64,000 nt of DNA from Loktanella sp. 3ANDIMAR09 (GTDB lineage Bacteria; Pseudomonadota; Alphaproteobacteria; Rhodobacterales; Rhodobacteraceae). Below the pieces are notes generated by a model. That model saw nothing but the letters and a program-made list of their open reading frames with translations. It was not told the DNA's origin and searched no databases. Of this stretch, positions 51,915 through 60,610 are shown in pieces. The stretch spans positions 1-64,000 of the forward strand of contig NZ_LJAK01000011.1 of the NCBI RefSeq assembly GCF_001420005.1, in the 5' to 3' direction. The translations under genes were made by a program, and so were the position numbers. Within the stretch, counting starts at the first letter, position 1. Each line of letters starts with the position of its first letter.

Positions 51915-54028
51915 CCGCCGCCTGCCCCGCCTGCGCCGGCATCCCCGCAACCAGCGCCGCCGCCACCGGACCCGCGCTGATGTTTTCGGTGCCGACGATT
52001 CATTGCGCCGCCTGTATCGGCAAGATCGAGCGCGGACTGGCCACCCTGAACGGCGTTGCGGATGTCCGGGTGAACTTGTCGCTGAAACGGGTGTCGATCA
52101 CGGGACCCGTCGATCCTGCCCGCGCGCTGGACGCGCTGAAATCACTCGGGTTCGAGGCCTATCCGCTCGATCTTCAGGCACTGGCTGCGGCACAGGACAA
52201 CGTGGGCCGCGCGCTCTTGATCCGGCTTGCGGTCGCGGGCTTTGCCATGATGAACGTCATGCTGCTGTCGGTTGCCGTCTGGTCGGGTGCGCAGGATGCC
52301 ACCCGCGACCTGTTTCACCTGATCTCGGCGCTGATTGCGCTGCCGACTGTCGCCTACGCGGCCCAACCGTTTTTCATCAACGCCATGTCCGCCTTGCGGG
52401 TTGGTCGGTTGAACATGGATGTGCCCATCTCGCTGGCCATCCTGCTGGCGGCAGGCATGTCCCTGTTCGAGGTTCTCAACGGCGGCAGGCACGCCTATTT
52501 CGATGCGGCCATTTCCTTGACGTTCTTTTTGCTGATCGGGCGTTATCTGGATCACCAGACCCGGACCGCCGCGCGATCCGCCGCCAAGGAACTGACCGCA
52601 CTCGAGGTGCATAGCGCGCAGGTGCTGATCAACGGTCTGGCCATGACGACCCCAGTGGCGGACATCCGGGCGGGCGATATCGTCGTCGTGCCGACCGGCG
52701 AACGCGTCCCCGTGGATGGCACATTGTCCAGCGAAACGGCCCTGCTGGACCGGTCGTTGTTGACCGGCGAGAGCGAAGCGGCAGAAACCGCGAGGGGCGA
52801 TCACCTGCAAGCGGGCGAGGTGAACCTTGCCGCGCCATTCCGTCTGGTGGCCACTGTCGATGGCACCGACACCAGCCTGCGGCGCATGGCGGCATTGGTT
52901 GAAACGGCTGAAAACGGGCGCAATCGCTACACCAGTCTGGCCGACCGTGCCGCCCGGATCTATGCACCTGCCGTGCACCTGCTGGCGTTGTTCGCATTCA
53001 TCGGGTGGGTGGCCTACGACGGCGACCTGCGTCACGCGCTGAATGTCGCCATCGCTGTGCTGATCATCACCTGCCCCTGTGCACTGGGCCTTGCCGTACC
53101 AGCCGTCAGCACGAGCGCGATCAGCAGGCTCTACAGCAGGGGGTTTCTGGTCAAACACGCCACGGCCCTCGAACGTCTGGCAGAGGTGGACCACGTGGTA
53201 TTCGACAAGACCGGCACGCTGACCCTGCCTGCGCATGTCGACGTGACAGGGCTGGACGCCAGCCAGCGTGCCGTCGTCGCAGGATTGGCGCAGGCCTCCA
53301 GCCACACCTGGTCGCGCGCGCTGCTGTCGGAACTGGACGGCGTCCGGGCGGCATCCCTCGATGATGTGACCGAGGATGTGGGCAACGGCGTGCAGGCCCT
53401 GCACGACGGTGTGCCTGTCGCATTGGGGCGTGGATCATGGCTGAATGCACCGTTCCGCGGACTAGGGTTCCGGATCGGAACCGCCCCTGCCATCTGTCTG
53501 CAAACGACCGAACGGCTGCGCGACGGTGTCGCCTCTGCCATCGCGGGGATGGACCTGAACTGTGAAATGCTGACCGGCGACGGCCCTGCCCCGGCGCGTG
53601 ACATGGCGGATCGTCTGGGCATCGGTTTCACGGCCGATGCCAGACCGCAGGACAAGCTGGATCGACTGCGCCAGCTGGATCAGCAGGGCCGACACGTCCT
53701 GATGGTGGGCGACGGGTTGAACGACACCGCGGCACTGGCCTCGGCGCATGCCTCGCTTGCGCCATCCACGGCTCTTGATGCATCGCGCAACGCGGCTGAT
53801 GTCGTCATCCTCAAGGAAAGCTTCGCCGATCTGCCTCTGCTGATCCGGGTCGCCCGCATGACCCGCCACCTGTCGCAGCAGAATTTCGCGATTGCGGCGC
53901 TGTACAACTGGATCGCGGTGCCTGTGGCGCTCTTGGGCTATGCCACGCCGCTGGCCGCCGCACTGGCGATGAGCGTGTCATCCATCACCGTTCTGTTGAA
54001 CGCCCAGCGCATGCGGTTCGTCAAATGA
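51911..54028 (+). CDS. ccoI: Copper-exporting P-type ATPase for cbb3 assembly (CcoI/FixI)
   Basis: The 705-residue P1B-type ATPase has an N-terminal metal-binding domain with CxxC (Cys32 and Cys35; a further Cys5-x2-Cys8 pair precedes it), the membrane CPC motif at Cys388-Pro-Cys390, the phosphorylation site DKTGT at Asp432, and GDGLNDT. It exports copper for the oxidase. The normally conserved HP dipeptide of the nucleotide-binding domain seems to be His465-Thr466 (SSHTWSRAL). Overlaps ccoH and ccoS by four bases. Confidence 0.93.
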   Translation: MTAACPACAGIPATSAAATGPALMFSVPTIHCAACIGKIERGLATLNGVADVRVNLSLKRVSITGPVDPARALDALKSLGFEAYPLDLQALAAAQDNVGRALLIRLAVAGFAMMNVMLLSVAVWSGAQDATRDLFHLISALIALPTVAYAAQPFFINAMSALRVGRLNMDVPISLAILLAAGMSLFEVLNGGRHAYFDAAISLTFFLLIGRYLDHQTRTAARSAAKELTALEVHSAQVLINGLAMTTPVADIRAGDIVVVPTGERVPVDGTLSSETALLDRSLLTGESEAAETARGDHLQAGEVNLAAPFRLVATVDGTDTSLRRMAALVETAENGRNRYTSLADRAARIYAPAVHLLALFAFIGWVAYDGDLRHALNVAIAVLIITCPCALGLAVPAVSTSAISRLYSRGFLVKHATALERLAEVDHVVFDKTGTLTLPAHVDVTGLDASQRAVVAGLAQASSHTWSRALLSELDGVRAASLDDVTEDVGNGVQALHDGVPVALGRGSWLNAPFRGLGFRIGTAPAICLQTTERLRDGVASAIAGMDLNCEMLTGDGPAPARDMADRLGIGFTADARPQDKLDRLRQLDQQGRHVLMVGDGLNDTAALASAHASLAPSTALDASRNAADVVILKESFADLPLLIRVARMTRHLSQQNFAIAALYNWIAVPVALLGYATPLAAALAMSVSSITVLLNAQRMRFVK

Positions 54029-54165
54029 ATGTCCTTGTGATCCTGATCCCCGTCTCGCTGATCCTCGGGGCCTGCGGCCTGGCCGCGTTCCTGTGGACGA
54101 TTCGAACCGATCAATACGACGACGCGCAGGGCAACGCCGCACGCATTCTGCTGGATGACGACTGA
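54025..54165 (+). CDS. ccoS: cbb3-type oxidase assembly protein CcoS
   Basis: A 46-residue frame starts in the ATGA overlap with ccoI. It has one transmembrane helix (about residues 3-24), then LWTIRTDQYDDAQGNAARIL, matching the CcoS pattern F-W-x5-QYDD and RIL. CcoS is needed to insert haem and copper in the oxidase. It ends the ccoGHIS operon, and is too short to be found by most gene-size cutoffs. Confidence 0.92.
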   Translation: MNVLVILIPVSLILGACGLAAFLWTIRTDQYDDAQGNAARILLDDD

Positions 54166-54180
54166 GCGAATGTCACGTCG

Positions 54181-54266
54181 TGGTGCCCCCGGCCGGACTC
54201 GAACCGGCACGACCAAAAGGTCAGGAGATTTTAAGTCTCCGGTGTCTACCATTCCACCACGGGGGC
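54181..54266 (-). tRNA. tRNA-Leu (anticodon UAA)
   Basis: An 86-base gene with the encoded CCA. The acceptor stem is GCCCCCG (54260-54266) with CGGGGGC, then A, then CCA at the 3' end. The anticodon stem-loop reads GGAGA CTTAAAA TCTCC, giving anticodon TAA, and the long variable arm (TGACCTTTTGGTCGT) is the class II form of leucine tRNAs. T arm: GCCGG TTCGAGT CCGGC. It decodes UUA, a rare codon in this GC-rich genome. Confidence 0.97.
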
Positions 54267-54306
54267 ACGCGGCGTTGGTAATGCGGCACGCCCGCGCGGA
54301 CAAGCG

Positions 54307-54855
54307 TCAGATGTCGGTGCCGGGCGGTTCGTCCAGCAACCGGCGTTCCTGCAACCACGGATTCATCTCCACGGCGGCGCGCAACGTGGCCTGACCTTCT
54401 GCGTCGCGCCCCAGCCCGAACAGCGTCAACGCCTTGCCGGACAGGGCTGCGACGTGGTTGGGCAACAGGTTCAGCGCGCGGTCCAGATCCGCCAGCGACG
54501 CCGCAAAATCGCGTTGCAGGAAATATGACAATGCCCGCTGGTTATAACCCTCTGCATAGGCGGGGCAGTAGTTGACCAGATCGTCGAAAAAACCGATCGC
54601 GCCGGCGAAATCGCCCAGATCACGCCGGGTCATTCCCGCATCCAGCAGCGCCTGCGCGTGACTGTCCGGCGCGTCCAGCCAATAGGACCACAGTGCGGAC
54701 GCAGAACGCTGCGCCTCTGCCGCTGTCTGCGCCCGCTGCATCTGCGTGATCGCCTGCGCCATTTCTGCCGCGTGATCGGGTACCGCAGGACATGCATCCT
54801 GCGCCACGGCAGGCCCGGCGGACAACACCAAGCTAAGACAAAGGGTTCTGATCAT
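54307..54855 (-). CDS. Periplasmic TPR-repeat protein
   Basis: The 182-residue protein has a signal peptide (about 1-18, AVA-Q) and two or three tetratricopeptide repeats (for example AEGYNQRALSYFLQRDFAAS and HVAALSGKALTLFGLGRDAE, about 102-160). TPRs make protein-binding scaffolds. Its partner is not evident. It lies between the tRNA gene and putR, all on the minus strand. Function is not assigned. Confidence 0.8.
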   Translation of the reverse strand: MIRTLCLSLVLSAGPAVAQDACPAVPDHAAEMAQAITQMQRAQTAAEAQRSASALWSYWLDAPDSHAQALLDAGMTRRDLGDFAGAIGFFDDLVNYCPAYAEGYNQRALSYFLQRDFAASLADLDRALNLLPNHVAALSGKALTLFGLGRDAEGQATLRAAVEMNPWLQERRLLDEPPGTDI

Positions 54856-54902
54856 GCCGACAGTCTTGGGCGGATGACCGCACCCGTCAAGTCACGCAAC
54901 CG

Positions 54903-55388
54903 TCAGCTTGACGGCGGCACGGGCGACACGCCCTCTTCCTTGACCGCCTGCATCGCAACATAGGTCGAGGTGCCCGACACGTTCGGCAAGGTCGAGATAA
55001 AGGATGCAAGCACCGCACGGTAATCCGTCATGCCCTGCGTCCGCACCTTCAGCAGGTAATCGTATGATCCGGCAATCATGTGACATTGTTCGATCTGGGG
55101 GATCGCCAGCACGGCATCGTTGAACGCCCGCAGGGCCGCCTCTCGCGTGTCGGACAACTTGACCTCGACAAATGATACGTGGTCTCTTCCCAGTGCAATC
55201 GGGTCAAACAGCGCCCGGTAGCCCCGGATGACTCCATCCGCTTCCAGCTTGCGCAGGCGCGCCTGGGTTGGTGATTTGGACAGGCCGATCCGCTCGGCCA
55301 GGGCGGTGACACTGATGCGCCCGTCAACCGCCAGCACGTCCAGAATCTTTGCGTCGAATCGGTCCAGGTCACCAGTCGAATTCGGCAT
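54903..55388 (-). CDS. putR: Lrp/AsnC-family regulator, probable PutR
   Basis: The 161-residue regulator has an N-terminal helix-turn-helix (about residues 8-55, ISVTALAERIGLSKSPTQAR) and a C-terminal RAM/AsnC ligand domain. The ATG at 55388 follows AGGGGAATTT; a frame extending to 55481 is open but lacks support. It is divergent from putA with an inverted repeat in between, the arrangement of PutR, the proline-responsive activator of putA in Rhodobacter and related genera. Confidence 0.92.
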   Translation of the reverse strand: MPNSTGDLDRFDAKILDVLAVDGRISVTALAERIGLSKSPTQARLRKLEADGVIRGYRALFDPIALGRDHVSFVEVKLSDTREAALRAFNDAVLAIPQIEQCHMIAGSYDYLLKVRTQGMTDYRAVLASFISTLPNVSGTSTYVAMQAVKEEGVSPVPPSS

Positions 55389-55410
55389 AAATTCCCCTAA
55401 AATGCGGGCC

Positions 55411-55444
55411 ATCTGACCCCGCAACAATATGATAGAGGTCAGAT
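55411..55444. promoter_or_regulatory. Inverted repeat in the putR-putA gap, probable PutR site
   Basis: Two perfect 8-base arms, ATCTGACC (55411-55418) and GGTCAGAT (55437-55444), are separated by 18 AT-rich bases. The site is 22 bases from the putR start and 51 from the putA start. It is the only long dyad in the gap and suits a Lrp-type oligomer; binding is inferred. Confidence 0.6.
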
Positions 55445-55495
55445 AGACTAGCGGCAAGTTGATACAGTGGTCCGTATTCAAAATCGGAGAGTGCT

Positions 55496-58400
55496 ATGCC
55501 CCGTGATATTCACAATACCCTGCGCGAACAAATCGAGGCTGGCATCTACGCCGACGAACGTGCGGTGGTGGCTGACCTTGTCAGTCAATCGGAACTGACC
55601 GACGCGGACCGCGCCCGGATCGTCCGGAATGGTGCCGATCTGGTGCGCCAGATTCGAAACAGCTCTGAACCCGGCCTGATGGAAGTGTTCCTGGCCGAAT
55701 ATGGTCTGTCCACCGACGAGGGCATCGCCCTGATGTGTCTGGCCGAGGCACTGCTGCGCGTGCCCGACAGCATCACGATCGACGCCCTGATTGAGGACAA
55801 GATCGCACCATCCGACTGGGGCAAGCATCTGGGTCATTCCGCATCCAGCCTGGTGAACGCATCGACCTGGGCACTGATGCTGACGGGCCGCGTGCTGGAC
55901 GATGAAAAGCCCGGTATCACCCGGCACCTGCGTGGTGCCGTCAAACGTCTGGGCGAACCCGTGATCCGGACGGCCGTGGGCCGCGCGATGCGCGAGATGG
56001 GTCGCCAGTTCGTGCTGGGCGAAACCATCGAAAAGGCGATGAAACGCGCCGACGGCATGCAAGCCAAGGGGTTCACCTATTCCTACGACATGCTGGGCGA
56101 GGCCGCACGCACCGACAAGGACGCGCGCGCCTATCAGCTGTCCTATTCGCGTGCGATTTCCGCCATCGCGAAACATTGCACGCAGGATTCCGTTGCGGAA
56201 AACCCCGGCATCTCGGTCAAGCTGTCCGCCCTGCACCCCCGCTACGAGGAGGCGCACCGCGACCGCGTCATGGCCGAACTGGTCCCCCGCGTGCGGTCCC
56301 TCGCCATTCTCGCCAAGGCGGCGGGCATGGGGTTCAATATCGACGCCGAAGAGGCCGACCGCCTGTCACTGTCGCTGGATGTGATCGAAGAGGTCCTGTC
56401 GGAACCGTCGCTGGACGGCTGGGACGGGTTTGGCGTCGTGGTGCAGGCCTACGGCCTGCGCGCCGGCATGGTGCTGGATTATCTGCACGCGATGGCCGAA
56501 CGCCTGAACCGCAAGATCATGGTGCGTCTGGTCAAGGGGGCCTATTGGGACGCCGAAATCAAACGCGCCCAGGTCATGGGTATTGATGGTTTCCCGGTGT
56601 TCACCGCGAAATCGCACACCGATGTCAGCTACATGGTCAACGCGCGCAAGCTGCTGGGCATGACCGACCGCATCTATCCCCAGTTCGCCACCCACAACGC
56701 GCATACCGTTGCCGCGATCCTCGACATCGCGGATACGATGGGCCGCGGCACCGATGATTTCGAATTCCAGCGCCTGCACGGCATGGGCGAAACGCTTCAT
56801 ACCATCGTGCTCAAGGAGCGCGGCACCCGTTGCCGCATCTATGCCCCCGTGGGTGCACACGAGGATCTGCTGGCCTATCTGGTCCGGCGTCTGCTGGAAA
56901 ATGGGGCCAACAGTTCGTTCGTGAACCAGATCGTGGACGAGGACGTCCCGCCCGAAGTTGTTGCCGCCGATCCGTTCGAAAACATCAACAAGGTGCCCGA
57001 CCTGCACGCTGGTCCCGACCTGTTTCAGCCGGAACGCCTGAATTCCAAGGGGTTCGACCTGACGCATATCCCGACGCTGCGCCAGATTGCGGCCGCACGC
57101 GATACCTATCGCACGGCCGTCTGGACGGTCGAGCCGATCATCGCCGGCGAAACCGATACCACCCGCGAGGTTGTCGAACGCTACAACCCCGCGATCTCGG
57201 GGGATCTGGTGGGCCAGATTGCCCATGCGACCCCGGATGATGTTGCCGTGGCCCTGGATGCGGCCGCCACCTGGGATGTGCCGGTGCAGGAACGCGCGCG
57301 CATCCTCAACGACGTGGCCGACGCGTTCGAGGACCATTACGGCGTGCTGTTTGCCGCATTGACCCGCGAGGCGGGCAAGGCCCTGCCCGATTGCGTGGCC
57401 GAACTGCGCGAAGCGGTCGATTTCCTGCGCTACTACGCCGCGCAATCACTGGACCAGACACAGGCCACCCCGCGCGGGATCTGGACCTGCATCAGCCCGT
57501 GGAATTTCCCGCTGGCGATTTTTACGGGCCAGATCGCCGCGGCCCTTGCGGCCGGTAACGCCGTGCTGGCCAAACCGGCGGAACAGACGCCGGTTGTCGC
57601 AAAACTGGCGGTTGACCTGATGCACAAGGCGGGCGTGCCCGCCAGCGCCGTGCAGCTGTTGCCAGGCGGTGGCGACGTCGGTGCCGCCGTGACATCCGAT
57701 CGCCGGATCAAGGGCGTGGCCTTTACCGGATCGACCGCCACCGCGCGCAAGATTGCATCCGCCATGGCCGAACACTGCATGCCCGGCACACCGCTCATCG
57801 CGGAAACCGGCGGTCTGAACGCGATGATCACCGACAGCACAGCCCTGCCGGAACACGCCGTCCGCGACATCATCAACGGGGCCTTCCGGTCTGCCGGGCA
57901 GCGCTGTTCCGCACTGCGCTGCCTCTATGTCCAAGAGGATGTGGCGGACAAGCTGATCGACATGCTCAAGGGCGCGATGAACGCACTGACGCTGGGTGAT
58001 CCCTGGTCGTTGTCAAACGACATCGGCCCGGTGATCGACGCCGCTGCCAAGGCCGGTATCGACGACCATATCGCCAAGGCCGCAGCCGAGGGCCGCGTGA
58101 TCCACCAGTTGCCGATCCCGGCGCAGGGTCATTTCGTGGCACCGACCATCATCGCGCTGGACAGTATCGCCGATCTGGAACGCGAAATCTTTGGCCCGGT
58201 CCTGCATGTAGTCCGGTTCAATGCACGCGACCTGTCACGGGTTGTCGATGCGGTGAATGCCACGGGCTACGGCCTGACATTCGGCCTGCACACGCGGATC
58301 GACGACCGGGTCGAGACGATCGTCAACAGCGTCCACTGCGGCAACATCTACGTGAACCGCGACCAGATCGGTGCGATTGTCGGGTCTCAACCATTTGGTG

Positions 58401-58954
58401 GCGAGGGCCTTTCCGGCACCGGCCCCAAGGCCGGCGGCCCGCTGTATCTGCCGCGTTTCAGCACCGCTGCGCCGGGTGCCGCACTGGGCGGTGGCTGGAC
58501 GACCGAGGACAACGTCAAACGGCTGGAACAGGCGTTGGCGGATGCACCGGAAGGTGCGTCATCCGAACCGCGCGACATGCCCGGACCGACCGGCGAATCG
58601 AACCGCTGGTCAACGCACCCGCGCGGCCCGGTGCTGTGCATGGGTCCGGGGCAGGACATGGCGGACGCCCAGGCCGCGGCGGTCAGGGCGCTGGGTGGCC
58701 AACCAGTCACTGCACGGGGCGAAATCACGCCCGAGACCCTGACGCTGCTGTCCGATCTGGCCTGCGTGTTGTGGTGGGGGGACGAGGATCGCGCCCGCGC
58801 CTATGCCAAGGCGTTGACGCAGCGCGACGGGCCGATCACGGCACTGGTCACGACAATGCCGGACAAGGCGCATGTGACCCATGAACGCCATGTCTGCATC
58901 GACACGACAGCCGCAGGCGGCAACGCCGCCCTGCTGGCCGAAGTCGCTGGCTGA
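55496..58954 (+). CDS. putA: Bifunctional proline dehydrogenase / delta-1-pyrroline-5-carboxylate dehydrogenase
   Basis: The 1152-residue enzyme oxidises proline to glutamate in two steps. It lacks the N-terminal ribbon-helix-helix of E. coli PutA, so gene control is left to PutR. The FAD-dependent proline dehydrogenase occupies about residues 60-490, and the aldehyde-dehydrogenase part about 560-1000, with catalytic Glu770 (AETGGLNA) and Cys804 (SAGQRCSALR). A C-terminal domain of about 130 residues ends with ERHVCIDTTAAGGNAALLA, which resembles the C-terminal flap of the longer type B/C PutAs. Start is the ATG at 55496. Confidence 0.96.
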   Translation: MPRDIHNTLREQIEAGIYADERAVVADLVSQSELTDADRARIVRNGADLVRQIRNSSEPGLMEVFLAEYGLSTDEGIALMCLAEALLRVPDSITIDALIEDKIAPSDWGKHLGHSASSLVNASTWALMLTGRVLDDEKPGITRHLRGAVKRLGEPVIRTAVGRAMREMGRQFVLGETIEKAMKRADGMQAKGFTYSYDMLGEAARTDKDARAYQLSYSRAISAIAKHCTQDSVAENPGISVKLSALHPRYEEAHRDRVMAELVPRVRSLAILAKAAGMGFNIDAEEADRLSLSLDVIEEVLSEPSLDGWDGFGVVVQAYGLRAGMVLDYLHAMAERLNRKIMVRLVKGAYWDAEIKRAQVMGIDGFPVFTAKSHTDVSYMVNARKLLGMTDRIYPQFATHNAHTVAAILDIADTMGRGTDDFEFQRLHGMGETLHTIVLKERGTRCRIYAPVGAHEDLLAYLVRRLLENGANSSFVNQIVDEDVPPEVVAADPFENINKVPDLHAGPDLFQPERLNSKGFDLTHIPTLRQIAAARDTYRTAVWTVEPIIAGETDTTREVVERYNPAISGDLVGQIAHATPDDVAVALDAAATWDVPVQERARILNDVADAFEDHYGVLFAALTREAGKALPDCVAELREAVDFLRYYAAQSLDQTQATPRGIWTCISPWNFPLAIFTGQIAAALAAGNAVLAKPAEQTPVVAKLAVDLMHKAGVPASAVQLLPGGGDVGAAVTSDRRIKGVAFTGSTATARKIASAMAEHCMPGTPLIAETGGLNAMITDSTALPEHAVRDIINGAFRSAGQRCSALRCLYVQEDVADKLIDMLKGAMNALTLGDPWSLSNDIGPVIDAAAKAGIDDHIAKAAAEGRVIHQLPIPAQGHFVAPTIIALDSIADLEREIFGPVLHVVRFNARDLSRVVDAVNATGYGLTFGLHTRIDDRVETIVNSVHCGNIYVNRDQIGAIVGSQPFGGEGLSGTGPKAGGPLYLPRFSTAAPGAALGGGWTTEDNVKRLEQALADAPEGASSEPRDMPGPTGESNRWSTHPRGPVLCMGPGQDMADAQAAAVRALGGQPVTARGEITPETLTLLSDLACVLWWGDEDRARAYAKALTQRDGPITALVTTMPDKAHVTHERHVCIDTTAAGGNAALLAEVAG

Positions 58955-58963
58955 ACACCAAAT

Positions 58964-58994
58964 CCGCCGTCCCGCCCTTGACGCGGGGCGGCGG
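58964..58994. repeat. GC-rich hairpin after putA
   Basis: A 12-bp stem with one G-T pair (CCGCCGTCCCGC / GCGGGGCGGCGG) and a seven-base loop lies ten bases after putA and 18 before the rhomboid gene. It has no T run; it may stop transcription with Rho or protect the putA mRNA. Confidence 0.55.
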
Positions 58995-59011
58995 ACCGTC
59001 ACCTTGGGGAC

Positions 59012-59743
59012 ATGTTCCCAATTCGTGACCACAACCCGTCCACCCGCACGCCATTCGTGACATACGCGCTGCTGGCCGCGAATATCGCGATCTGGCTCTG
59101 GACGGTCATGGCAGCGCAGACCGATGCGGCCCTCGGCCAGCTCTATTATGATTACGCGCTGATCCCTGCCCGCGTCACCGGGTTCGAGGGTTGGGGTGGT
59201 TTCGTCACATCCATGTTCCTGCACGGCGGCATCATGCACTTGGGCGGCAACATGCTGTTTCTGTTCATCTTTGGTGACAACCTCGAGGACAGGATGGGGC
59301 ATGTCCCCTTTGCGCTGTTCTACCTGGCCTGCGGAATCGCGGCGGGCGCAGCACAGGTCGCGTCCGAGCCGTTTTCCCCGATCCCCACGATTGGCGCGTC
59401 GGGGGCAATCGCAGGCGTGATGGGCGGCTACCTGCTGCTGTTCCCCAAGGCGCGGGTGGACGTGTTTTTCTTTTTCATCGTGTTTTTCAAGATCATCCCG
59501 ATCCCCGCATGGATCACGCTGGCCGTCTGGTTCGTCATGCAGCTGTGGGGCGGGTTCAGCCCCAACGACGGCGTGGCCTACTGGGCGCATAACGGTGGAT
59601 TTGTCGCGGGTCTGTTGCTGGTGATCCCGCTGTGGCTGCGACTGGGGGGACCCGCATTCTGGCGCGCAACAGACGGCCACCCGGACCACCCGCCCGCGCA
59701 ATACGGCCCATCACGGATCCCGAAAGTGCCCCGCAAACGGTAA
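59012..59743 (+). CDS. Rhomboid-family intramembrane serine protease
   Basis: The 243-residue protein has six to seven membrane helices with the rhomboid signatures: HLGGNMLFLFIFGDN (Asn80), the catalytic Ser130 in GASGAIAGV and His193 in the last conserved helix (YWAHNGGFVAG). It cleaves transmembrane segments of other proteins; the substrate is unknown. It begins 57 bases after putA and ends with a basic tail. Confidence 0.92.
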   Translation: MFPIRDHNPSTRTPFVTYALLAANIAIWLWTVMAAQTDAALGQLYYDYALIPARVTGFEGWGGFVTSMFLHGGIMHLGGNMLFLFIFGDNLEDRMGHVPFALFYLACGIAAGAAQVASEPFSPIPTIGASGAIAGVMGGYLLLFPKARVDVFFFFIVFFKIIPIPAWITLAVWFVMQLWGGFSPNDGVAYWAHNGGFVAGLLLVIPLWLRLGGPAFWRATDGHPDHPPAQYGPSRIPKVPRKR

Positions 59744-60610
59744 AGTCGGGCGACGCGACCGCAAAGCCGTGAGGATCGCGCAAGCCTGTCGTCTCACGCC
59801 AGAGAGAGATATTGCTTTTGACCTGTGCCGCGAACGGCAGGTTTGAGCCCAATTTGCGCAATGTTGCGTTTCGCACGAAGGTCGGCTTTCACGATGCTTG
59901 GGTTTGATCACACTCATTGAAATGCTATTAGAAAGACCAAAGGAATGCAGAACTCCTCCATAGAAATTGGTGGCTTCGAAGCGTCAGAAGCAGATCAACT
60001 AGGTATCATATTCTTCGATTCAGTGCGCGATGGAGCGACTGAATTTTATAGCTTAGAGCAGCGACAGGCTTGGGCGTCAAAGACACCTTCGGGGCCGAGT
60101 TGGGTATCGCGGCTAGCCGCACAGAAAACGCTAGTTGCGCGCAAGGCGGGCCTACCCGTTGGTTTCATGACGCTGGATGGCGATGGCTACATAGATCTTG
60201 CTTTCGTCGCACCTGGACACCAACGGCAGGGCATTGGAGGGAGCCTTTACGCTCGGATCGAGGCATTGGCGCGTGAAGCCAATATCACGCGCCTTCATTC
60301 GCAAGCGAGCTATCTCGTCCGAGGTCTTTTTGAGCAGCAGGGTTGGGAAGTCGTTCGCCAGCAGCAGATCGAAAGGGCTGGCGTCACCTTGACGAACTTT
60401 CTGATGGAGAAGCGCCTCGATGATCCAGTCAAGCGCACCGACGTTGTCGTAAACCCAGAGCAAAGCTGAACTTCAGGTCCGACCAACAAACGGCAACTTC
60501 GTCCCGCACACCGGACCTTCAACGCCTTGTAGCAAAAAGAATGCTGAGGTCAGGTCGCACACGCACCTGAGCGGACTGGGGCGGCGGGGAGACCGGATGG
60601 CGCGCTGTCG
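59744..60610. other. Lower-GC patch carrying a GNAT gene, with extragenic filler
   Basis: The 200 bases before and the 140 bases after the GNAT gene hold no gene that I can support. They contain short motifs such as GCACGAAGGTCGGCTTT (59873-59889) and, in reverse on the right, GAAGGTCCGGTGTGCG, which are reminiscent of the degenerate extragenic sequence seen in roseobacter genomes. GC content looks lower than in the neighbours by eye; it was not computed. Confidence 0.4.
59945..60469 (+). CDS. GNAT-family N-acetyltransferase
   Basis: The 174-residue enzyme has the acetyl-CoA-binding motif A of the GNAT fold, VAPGHQRQGIGGSLYAR (about residues 88-104, with RQGIGG as the pyrophosphate loop), followed by an alpha-helix and a C-terminal strand (GLFEQQGWEVV). 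It transfers an acetyl group to a small molecule or a protein N-terminus; substrate unknown. The ATG follows AAAGGA. Codon use has more A/T at third positions than flanking genes, which suggests horizontal transfer. It has no operon partner. Confidence 0.85.
   Translation: MQNSSIEIGGFEASEADQLGIIFFDSVRDGATEFYSLEQRQAWASKTPSGPSWVSRLAAQKTLVARKAGLPVGFMTLDGDGYIDLAFVAPGHQRQGIGGSLYARIEALAREANITRLHSQASYLVRGLFEQQGWEVVRQQQIERAGVTLTNFLMEKRLDDPVKRTDVVVNPEQS

Noticed and set aside
58610-59701. 363-codon minus-strand open frame across putA end and the rhomboid gene
   Set aside because: Shadow; the plus-strand genes have catalytic motifs.
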